Positions 37,798 through 49,000 of a DNA stretch of 64,000 bases are shown here, in pieces. Every line of letters begins with the position of its first letter. The first letter of the stretch is position 1. Location of the stretch: NCBI RefSeq assembly GCF_014805625.2, contig NW_023998415.1, forward strand, positions 42,455,770-42,519,769, given 5' to 3'. The translations under genes and the position numbers were made by a program. Source of the DNA: Glossina fuscipes. Taxonomy: Eukaryota; Arthropoda; Insecta; Diptera; Glossinidae. Under the pieces are notes generated by a model, which saw only the letters and a list, made by a program, of their open reading frames with translations, had not been told where the DNA came from and ran no database searches.

Positions 37798-40700
37798 GTA
37801 TTCATTTATCTGCTAGGGCTTGCATATCCAGTTTAAATATATTTACTTGTTCTCTTCATTTTCTTTTTTATTGCTTTTTTATCGCGCAACTATGTATGAT
37901 GATCTTGTTTGGCTTTCTGAAAACACTTGATTACAACTATCTGCCCAGGTAGTGTCATTTTTCAAAATTTATGTACGTTTCTTTTTAATTTATTTAATTA
38001 CAATCACATCTCACGTTTGTTTTTTTTTTTTTTTTTTGAAATCTTTATCTTTATAAAGCGTGTCTTGTTCCTTGTTAAAGCCATTCTGTCTACATGACCC
38101 GCGTAATTACAAGCATAGACTGAGTTCTGCTAATTAATAAAATTAAGTGATCGAGACGATTATCTTTTATAAAGTGCTTTAAAACCGGGCAAAGATAGTA
38201 TCATCATTCTTCTTTAGCAGGGGGGTTAAGCTACTGTAGAAAAACAAAACACAATAGTGTAAAATTTTCAATCAAAAAAAAAAAAAAAACTCTCATGTTA
38301 CACACAATCCGTACCTATTTAAGCCCACAAGTTCGTGTTCAAAAATGTTTACTAATTTAGGAACGTGTGTGTGTGTGTGTGTGTGTGCCAACGAATGGTA
38401 ATTAGTAAAGCATAGAAAGGTTTTGGATTTGGATTTGCTCTTCCGGCTTGATGCACTCGTTGTCCTTTTGGCTTAACTTCTATGTCGTTCGTTGTTCGCT
38501 ATTCTTCCTCGTCCCCTTCTTTCGTTTTTCTCTTTTGCTATTTTCAATTCGGTTCATCCTCGCATTCCTTATATATATAAATTTAGATTTGCCATTCTTA
38601 TCTCTTCACTCTCGAAGTCTTCTGTCCATTTAATATCTATTTTAATTTCAGTTCAAATATTTCGAAATTAGTTTCTACTACAGTAATGGCGCTCAGAAAT
38701 CGATCACAACAGTTGTAAAAAGGCAACTGAAAAAAGGCAATGAATATCATTATATTATTCAAACTAACTAAGCCTTGCCTAAAGAGAGTAAGATCACGGC
38801 TAAGAGCTCTAAGATTTAAAGGGAACAACAACGACGCAGGCAGTTATGAAAGCAATGACCATTTGGGTGCGTCCACTAGGGAAAGGAGTGATTTAATTTT
38901 CAACATGAGAAGTCCATATTTAAGGTAATCTTCAATAAGAGGATTTTAAGAGGATACACGATCTTTGAGATGGATACGATTTTATGGCTGGCTGGTGTTT
39001 CGTTTAAAAAGATTACCTACGAAGAATAGCCTGTAACGACTTCAATGCAAGAGTGGGCAACTTTTATGTGACATGCGTTTATGTTCTTTGTCTATCTTTT
39101 GCCTCCGCCTTCTCACGTTCTTGTTTCAATGGCTTCCATCGTTCTTTCGTCTTCTTCAGTTTTTTTCCATTTTTACGTAATAGTCGCCTGTTCGTCTTTT
39201 TCATTGCTTCAATTTCGCCTATTTTCTTTGCTCGCATCTCTTCTTCGCTTCTCCTTTATTCATCTTTTTGGTTTTTTTTTTTTTTTTTTGAAGAATCGTC
39301 ACTCTATCGTTTAGCTTTTTACCTTTCCGTTCATCATTTCCATTTCTTTGCTTTCTTTGTATTGTCGTATTTTCTGTCAATTCGTCTATTCTTCTCTTCG
39401 TTTAATCTCTATTTCTATCTATCCTTTTTGTAGGTTCCTACACCTTTTTTCTTCACTGACATTCGCGGCACGAGCATCTTCTTCGCCTATTGATTAGTTC
39501 GATTGCCTTTTGCGATTCGCATATCTCGTTGGTTCTGTTTATTTCTTCCCTTCGCATATCTTTTTCGATATTACTTCTTCCTTTGTATTCTTTTTCTATT
39601 TATAAGTCTCTCTCTCTATGCGTTTATCTTACCGTCCACGACTATATGATTGATCATATATCTAGCTATCAGACGCATAAGGAAGGACCAGGCGATATAT
39701 AGATATGCCCGTGGTAGTTTTTCAATGATTTGGAAGGTTACGTTACGGACGTTCATATGAGGACGTTTGTGATGGTTCGCAATTATCGAGCTTACTTCAT
39801 ATCGAAAAGTATAAAACGGCTTTGATTTAATAAGAACTGAATGATGTGGTCGGTCCTTAACTATGCACTTAAATAACAGTGAAAAGTGTACAAGTCGCGA
39901 AGAGGGCATTAAGTAAATGCCGATAAGCAAGCAAAGCACGAACAAGCAAGAACAATTCCACTTAAATTATTGATTATGCTTATATTGAAATAATTAACAG
40001 TTATGCATACAATACATATACATATATGCGATTGAAGCGAATGATAATTAATTTTGAAATTTTTTGGGGAAAAAAACGTCTATTTATGAATTTAATGAAT
40101 TGTTTATATGCTATGAACAGATTTATTTGCGGTTATTTGCTTTTTAACCGGCATTGTTTGTGGGCGTGTTATATGTCTCGAAAATGTGTGAAAACGTGCC
40201 TCTTGATAAACAATAGAAATTATTTATATATGCAATAAAACACGTGCCACATGATCATTGATTTATCATAGCTATCGCTTATGACATAATAAATAGGTGT
40301 GTGTGTTTGCATCTTGCAAATAAATACTATACGATATTATTGCCGCTATTACGATAAGTATTCATAAGAAAAATATTATTTTTGTTTTTTTTTGTTTTTT
40401 TTTTATATCAAAACAATAAAGAAAAATAAAATAATATCGAAACAATGTGAGATAAAGAGAGTCAGACGATCGATCGATCGATCGTATTTCGTTATCATGA
40501 TAAATAATTTTTTTAATATTTAGCATAACATAGGCAATTATAACATATATGCTGAACAATAATTGCTTTATAATTTTCTTATTAATTATACAATTAATTG
40601 TTGATTGAAAATCAAATATATATATATATATATATATATGTTTTTAATTTTTAAATTCGATCTTGATTTTTGATTACAAATAATATCTATCTCTCTTTTG

Positions 40701-43700
40701 TTTACAATAATCACAATAAAATTTATTATATTTCATAATTAAAAAAAATAAAAATAAATAATAAAATAATAAGTGAGCAAAACTGCAAATTACCTTAAAG
40801 CGAATTTCGGATGCCCTTCGCTTTGAAAAAAACATGTAAAGCTTTCTCTTAATAACAGGGTACAGTCAACAGACTGATCAAGACCTGTTTTGCTATGGAT
40901 TTTTTAATGATTCCTTTAAGTGCTTTTAACAAATTCTCAATCGATTTTCGCTTCAGCTTGTTCAGTTAGTTTCTTACTTATACCGAAACTACATTTCTGT
41001 CGGTCACTTTCATTTTTACCTACAAGCTGTTACCAATTCTGGTACTCTTGCAGCTTAATTTTTATTGTTTCCTGCTAATTATGATCGTGACTTGATAATG
41101 GACAATAGGAGAGAGGAGGTGTGATGGGCTGGGGGCATTTCTTCAACAAATTTTCCGATACTATGATGAATGGCTGCCACAAGTTTAGCTATTCCTTCAC
41201 TGAATTGAGACAATCTTTTTACATTTCTGTTTCTTTCGGTTTCTTAAGCGTAAACCGATCGTCTTTACATGGTAAGAATATATATAACAATTTTCGAGAT
41301 TTGCCTCAGCTATCAGAAGCACACGGCCGCATGGACGATCGGATGTAGTTGAGCAAGTATATATTTATATATTTATATCTTTATCATCTTACGTATATGG
41401 CATTACAAGACTCTCTTATCGAGTCTTATTATAAACATTCGCCATAGTAAACTTGTTTTGATCAATTGTAGCGTTTGGGTGAAAATTTTTCAAAAATATT
41501 TGAGTCAATAAATCTTTAACTAATTCAGTTTACACCTACGATTGCCATGCATTGGTCGAGTGATCGAACGTGAATGATCACGTGAGTGTATGTTTTCAAT
41601 GCAAGCAGCCGTCAGTAGAAGAAGGTTGATTAGAATATGCTGTAATTAATTCTTCTTTGAAAGAATTGTATTTACTTTAAATGAATTAGTAATTAGTGTA
41701 CTTTAATTATTCGCCCAGATCTTTTAATTGATTTATATAATCAATTTCAATAATAGTCAATGCATGGAATTGTAAGGTCTTGATAACGATATTTCAAAAA
41801 TTTTCTTTTTTATATCTTGGCAGCCTAAGAAATGGAGAAATTGCTTGAGTAGTCTTAATAACAATAATTAAATCATTTCGTATAGCATGTGAGATGTGAC
41901 AAAACGAGTAACAAATTTAATGTAATCTGATCCTTTTTAAAGTTGAATACTCTTATAAGCAATAGGTTGATAGATTGGTTACTGGATGAAGTTAAACTAG
42001 TTTATGTAGTGAAACAGTTAATAACCGATCTTTCTTCTTCTTCCTCTTCTTCTTCTCCACATGCTATAAGTTAACGAAAAAAAAAAAAAAAAAAAAAAGA
42101 AAAAATAAAAAATGAATTATTTTATTAACAATAAATAACAAGCTCAAACAAATTTAGTTTCGTTTTATGCTTTGAAATTTATTTTTGAATAATTATTATC
42201 GCTCTTTTCTAGCTTACTTGCTTTTTCTTACATCAATTGCGATTACTTTTGTTTATTTATTTACTTCTTTTTTATTTTTTTTTTTTTATTTTTTTTTTTT
42301 ATTATATAAACGCTACAAGGTTATTGATTTTATTGTTGTTTCCTTTTAATATTTTATTGTTGTTTTTTATTTTGTTGTTAATGCGTTTTTAAAGAATCCT
42401 TTTACTATAAATAAATGAGAGCAGCGCCAGTAGAATGGAAAAGTTTCATAACAATAGCAGCATTAATCAACAACGGAAAAGGTCAAAATCCTGTTTATCG
42501 ATAGCCCTGCCATTCAAAAATGCATACAATTACTTAACCATTTATGGTAATTATGCTAGTGTTTAATTAAGTGTTTTTCGTTGTTTTCGATTAATTAATT
42601 TTCATTTTATTTAATAAACTTAAGAACGAAAACAAAAAAATAAAAATAAAAAAAAAAAAAACAAAAAAAAAAAAAAGGAAAAGGAAAAAAAGGAAATGGA
42701 AAAAAGTGGAACTATTTGTCGATACATGTGGAAATTTCCATTTACGGTTCTTTATTGCATTCACTGCGTGCGAGTGACTGTTTTAGCGTTTCTTTTTTTC
42801 TTTCTTTTTTTTTGTTTTTTTTAATTCTCTTATTGAGAATAAATGTCTTACTTGTCTTACTTGAGAGTAAATGTCTTTGGAGAAAAGAGATTTAATAGTG
42901 AATGTTTTAAAAAGATCAAGTACGATACCATACCATAGAAATCTGAAGATTACTTTACGCTGAAGATTTACGAAAACATTTACGAATATAACTAAACCGT
43001 AGTTAAGTAATTGTACCTTAATTGACTGAAGAGAAGAAAAAAGCAATCGAGAGAAGTCACCTCTTCTTGTCCTTTAGATGGAATTTTAAATATATACCTC
43101 AGTTCAAATGACTATGTGTGAGTAAAATTCCTCTCTTATTTAATATCAACTATTCAAAGGAATAATCACGAGGGAGCTTCTTCTTCTACGGTGAAATCTT
43201 GCATTTTTGATCGGTAATAAATTCTGAATTGACTTGAGCACCTTTGTAGAAATGGTCGCAGAGCGATTACCATAGAGAATGGGTCAAATTTGATCAAGGC
43301 TGCTGTAGAGAAATATTTCGTGTTGAAAAGTGTTCAATATACTTCGTCTAAGAAGAATGCCATTTCTGGTTTTCTTTTCTGTAAAGAATTAATAGTTTAT
43401 CGGAGGATAAGTTAATGACTTACAGGACTTCGTGGACTAACGCAATTCGATAAAATTCACATCAACACTCAATATTTTGATGCTGTTTCGGTATAGAACG
43501 CGATTTATCAAGAACCTTAAAATACGCGTCAATTTCACCATCCTATCCAAAGTTATTTCCCCTAGGAGCATTTGTAATGCAGAGAATGCTCGCTGACGGC
43601 CAAATCCAGAATATACAGTGAGACAGGGATTTTAATTCGAACTCTATTCACATAGTTTTTTACCAATGCTCCGAGTTGTTAACGACGTTGATGTTTTTCA

Positions 43701-45975
43701 TGCCGAATAATGATTCATTCATATATCTTAGGATGCCAACTATTTCTCGAATATGATTTTTTTTTTTAACAAAAATATAAAATTATTTAAAATAAAACTT
43801 AAGTGCCACTTATTAACCGTCTTAACTTAATTCTAGCAACTAAGAGAATTGACAAAAGAATGATGAACTTATTCGATAGAGGGACAAGCGAGCAAATAAT
43901 GCAAACGGTCAAGATACGCCTAACTATACGAACCTAAGCAGAAATACCGACATAGAGAGTATTACTCTTTAGAGAAAGTCAGCGTTCGGGGAGGTACGGT
44001 TATCTTGGAACGCATTTTACTTTTGCTTTTAAGTAAGAAATTTTCATGTAACTAAAACGAGGAACACTGCTCGGTAGTAGCTTTTGAAAAGCGAAAAGTA
44101 ACCAATTAAAGGAAATTATTTGTTAAGAAACAATTTAACGAGCTATCTGCTACAAGGAGAAGGGTGGGGAATTTCTTATCAAAATTTTGCACTGGAGTTA
44201 TATAATTAGTCGAATATGGAAATCCTTACAATAGGTGCCAAATGGTTTCATTTCAAAGTTCATTGTAACTCGTGCAAAATAATGCCAGTGAATTAATTGC
44301 CATTAAAATTCGTCTTTTACGGCGAAGATGATGCAGTCAAGAGTAACAGTTAGCGGATGCTTTATCAGTAAAGTCTCATCAAAATGATAAAAGTGTAGCA
44401 AAAAGCCAAAAAAAAGAAACAAACAAATGTAAATAACATTTCTGAACGTAGGGAAGGCTCTTCATGCAAAGGAATATAAAAATAAAAAAAAAAAACAACA
44501 CAAAGTTTTCTAGAGATAGATAGAAAGATTTTCGCTTAATTTTTAAAAGTTGAAAATGAGTTTGAAAAGTAAAAAAATATTTTTGTTTTTTTCTTTTTTG
44601 TTCGCGAAACAAGTTTTTTTTTTGTCAATTCGAGACGTTGTAATGTTACATATTATGGAACGGGAAGAAAAACATCTCGTCCTTGGTATTATTCTATTTA
44701 GCTTAGTAAAGATTGACTGACTACACCTCGAGGCCAGAAGTAATGGTTTAAAAAATATTTTCCATTATTTGTAATACAACCCAGCAGATATTAATTAATT
44801 AATAGCAAAAGGATGCATAGAAGAAAGATATTCATATAAAATGATTGAAAAAATGTTGTTCATAATATCTCTCAATATATTTATTTGTATGCATATACGA
44901 AGGATTTTTTTATTAGGTGTCCGTTTTGCGTGTATTGTGTGTGTGTGTGTGCGTGTGTATGCGTGTATATGTGTTCAAATGATTACATAAATTATGAAAA
45001 TATTTTAAGAATTACTGAACGGTTTACGTTGTGCTGTTTAAACTATCGGTTACGTTATATTCGTATTTGTATTACGGTGTCAGTGTAGCGCATTTTGCTG
45101 CTACATACTAGTGCAGAGGTAGTAGCTGTTGTAACAACAACAAGTTTTATTTACTTAACTCAGAGTTTAGTTTATTTACTTTTTTATTAGCATTACATAT
45201 AATACAATCTCAAAAGCAACACACAAGCACATATATAGACATATAGACATACAAACATACGCATCAGTTGCAAATATCATTAAAAACTTAGTATTATTAC
45301 TCGTCAGTTTTGTTTTCGTCTAATTTTTGTTAGTAACTAAATTTTTTTTATATACATACTAGTTAGACGGCATTAGGCACATCTACACAAGTATGTATGC
45401 ATTTCGTTTGTTTGATAATAGTTGGATTTGTCTCGATTGAAAATCTAGGAAAAACATGTTTTATAAATTTGGCTGGCATTCTGTTTTTTTTTTTTTTTTT
45501 TTTTTGCATCGTGTGTGTGTGTGTGTGTAATATTATGTTTTTTCGTTTTCGTTAGCGGACTTTTTCCAAAAAGTTGTTTTCTTACAAAAGCGCATGTCTG
45601 CTGCGTTTCGTTGTTTTGTTTTGTTTTGTTTTGTTGTTTTCATTTTAAAGTTTTTGCTTTTTTAATATTTTTTTTATACAATTACATTTTGATTTTTGTT
45701 TTTGTAATTCTAATCGGTTAATGTTGCTGAGCGTTAGTTGTTGTTTAATGCTAGACTAGCAGGTGAACTTAAACTTCTTGATGTTGATTTTTTGTGCATA
45801 AGATTTTTTTTTCTTCGCATTTGATTTTTAAGGTTCGCCTGTTGAAGTCAGCTGAACATGGTCAGGATGTGGCAATAGAATATTTTGCTACCGGTTTTCT
45901 GTTAACGTATTTATTGTTGTTGTTTTTATTATTGCTGCTGTTATTGCATGCTATTTTTCATGTATATATATATAT

Positions 45976-46011
<36 letters not shown>

Positions 46012-49000
46012 ACATACATATACAATTATATTTATCTTCCTTTTCTTACAAACACGTTATCTTACGCAGCCATAGCTGGCCGATAAACTGGTTAATTGGG
46101 CAGTGTTATTGACTTTTCGGTTAATTAATAAAAAGAATTATTATCACGTTCTATGCACTTATTTTATGTGCCTAACGTTATTCGAGCACTTATAAAATAT
46201 ATTATTATTATTATTATTATTATTATTGCGTGTATAATAAATAAAAATATGTTTTGAATTTTTTATTGTTGATATATTTTCTATTATCCTAACCAGTATA
46301 TAGAGAGATTCCATAAAGATCGGCACGATTGTTGAAATAAATCGTATGATTATGTAGAAAATTGACATTATCTGCAAGTATTTTTCAATTTCCTTTATAA
46401 AGATTTATGATGAAAATGCGTAAAATTAACTAACTAAACGCACACAGTTAAGAACAAGTTATATTAAACTTTAATTAATGAGCAATTTATGGTGTATTAA
46501 ATTTAGATTAAATTCTGGACACGAACCATTTCAATTCAATTGTATAAAAATTTGAAAACTATTTTCTTAAAACATTTTTTTTTATTTGTTTTTCATTTCA
46601 AAAGCATTTATATGTATTACCGTCTGTCTGTACGGACAAGAAACGAATTTACAGATGAAAAAAAAAAAAAAGAAGAAAAATGTCACACTAGTCACACTGG
46701 TTTTTTATTAAGCGAAAATCGAATAAATTCGTCATTGAGACGCTTAGAAAATCCCTAAATAGATCGAATACAGAAAATATTCCCTTTAATAGAATGCGTA
46801 TGTAGAAGATTACGACAGAGTCTCGTTAAATATGTATATTCTTATGTCAGTCAGATAGCTTATTTGAGGTTAAGGAAGACATTTTCATTTCGCTTGGCAT
46901 TCTGGTGACATTTTCATAGCAAAAATGTTAATATATTAAGTGCATGCACATACATATATATATATATTTTTTTTTTTCTTAGAGCTATATATAAATATTT
47001 TTTTAATATGAACAATTACTCGTGTGACGTTTCCTATTCGTTCAGCACGGTGACAATTAGAAAGAAATGAGGGAAGAAAAATGAGATGGAAAGATGACAG
47101 CAATCGGAAAGTGTTACGTCTTCACCGACTAAGCATTCGCTATAGTTACAAGGCCAAAGGTAATATCTACCGCACTTGGGATTTGATCATGTGAACATCG
47201 ATTTGGTGGTCTATCGGTTTTTATCTACTCGACTGCGCATGCGGATACAAGTGCAGTGTGAATATAGATCGGTTGCCGCAGGGTAACCGAATTTCTTTTC
47301 ATTTATGTATTCTTTTTTTTTTTTTTTATATATGATGAATCATTTAAAGCATGTAACCTATACATGTAAAGTAGTGACGGGCAAAAATAAGTGGGGGAAA
47401 GAGATTGAGATAAAGAGCGGCGTAGCTGATGTGCTCGGCTCGGCTAAGCAGCATACCGTAATTGTAATCGAAAAGGCCGTAAACATAAGCTGTTCAATTA
47501 AAGGCAGCCTTTCGTAGATGGACTTGATTCTTTGAATGGATGTGTGTTATGCTGCGTTAAATAAAAAGAAAAAACATTACAAAGAAGCCGAGTTCCCCAA
47601 AACATGGTAACCGGTAATCGGTAAATTGGAGCCATAACCGCAGCGTTCTTTTAATCAAATGACGATTTCTTTTTGTCATGATTCTATTCGTTTCTAAAAA
47701 CGTTCAGTGTTAATAACTTGCTGAGTCACTTAGAATAATGTTATAGCGACATACCGCTAATGCACCTACACTTAGTTATCCCAACTGAAAGGAAATCATT
47801 CTAAGAAATGCGATTAATTACCTGACCATTTTAAAAAGGTGTCTTTGATTTTAAACAAGGTATAAAGGTAAGGAAAGAAACTAAATGATATCTAAAGCTC
47901 GTATCAATCAATACTTTTGTGGCCGATTAGCCAAAAAAAAAGACAAAAGAAAAAAATTCTCATTCTCTATAATATGAAGTAAGCGCAGTTAATTTCTTCT
48001 ATTTTCCAAAATAAAAATTTTTGTTCTAGAGATATGTAGAAGCTATGGGCGTGTCCTTTGAAAAGTTTAAGTTAATTCCAAATTGTTTAGGCGATACATT
48101 CATTTTCACTAATGGGAAAATGTTTAAAACAAATACTATAAAGTTGCGCAAAAAGACAGATGGACAGACGAGCAGGCATATATGTTTAGGTGGCCAAGAA
48201 TTTGTATACTTTATGGGGTTTTTGAAGGTTGTTGCTGCGCATTACAAAGGTATTGAAAAAACAATTAAAGTTTGATACACTATAATATTGGGTTGACGTG
48301 GTCAATTCTTTCCATTTCTGTACACAAATACTACCCCCATCGCCTAAAGATTACACGTTCAAAATTTTTGTCCGTTTATTTGCTATAGTTGATGAGTAAT
48401 GAGCAACAACATAGATGTTCTTAGTTTACGTGGTGGTGTTGGTGTGTTCTTCGGTCGATTTGCTCAATTTTCAATGCCAACCTACATGCAAAAGCTTCTG
48501 TCAAATTTGAAGTCGATAGCCGGGCCCGCTTGCGGCCAGAAGAATGTTTACGAAATGAACGGACAGACGGACGTTCTTATATCGATTTAGGATTTGATGC
48601 TGATTGAAGCATATATACGCATTGTCGGACCTCTGATGTCTCCCTCTGGGCGTTGCAAACGTTTTAACAAAATGAATATACCCAAATACCGCATACTTAG
48701 GCGGAATATATTCAACGGTTTAATATAATTTAAAATATTTTTTGAATTTTTTTTTAAGAATTGACGTGAAGAAGTTAAGATAATATTTTAATATATATAT
48801 ATTACGTATGTAATTGTTTCGACTTACTGTTACTTAATTTAGCTCCTTGTGAAATTAACATAGACAATGGCGTTGTTCGATTTCTGTGAGACGTTTGATT
48901 AGAGCGACGAGGCTGGTTTGCATTATTTGTGGTAGTTGTAGGAGTAGTATTAAGGCTAGCATTTAAACTCTCGCGGCCTGCCACGATAATTGGGGTCGAT

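Larger units (their letters stand above)
33700..47925. other. Interior of intron 1: simple-sequence-rich, no gene recognised
   Basis: It holds (AT)n at about 34877-34900, 35505-35530, 37769-37792 and 40615-40640; (GT)n at 38364-38388 and 45511-45528; (CA)n at 45979-46009; (ATT)n at 46198-46227; a GATCGATCGATCGATC run at about 40468-40485; a pyrimidine-rich tract at about 38450-39620; and numerous poly-A/T tracts. Open frames here are homopolymer or low-complexity translations (Phe/Leu/Ser-rich). I see no conserved protein motif on either strand. Confidence 0.45.
31809..48827 (-). other. Receptor intron 1, about 17.0 kb
   Basis: The donor GTAAGT starts at 48827 and a CAG acceptor sits at 31811-31809. 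It contains family A copies (32610-33700 and 47930-48695), many microsatellites and long T/C-rich tracts. Between about 33.7 and 47.9 kb I find no gene, no recognisable transposon and no RNA gene. Alternative first exons or enhancers could be present but cannot be seen. Confidence 0.8.

Noticed and set aside
39053..39433. 126-codon plus-strand open frame
   Set aside because: Phe/Ser/Leu-rich translation of a pyrimidine tract; alternate frames of the same tract are open too.
47305..47517. 70-codon frame with a Lys/Val/Ile-rich segment
   Set aside because: It looked briefly protein-like, but no family match or splice-compatible partner could be found.
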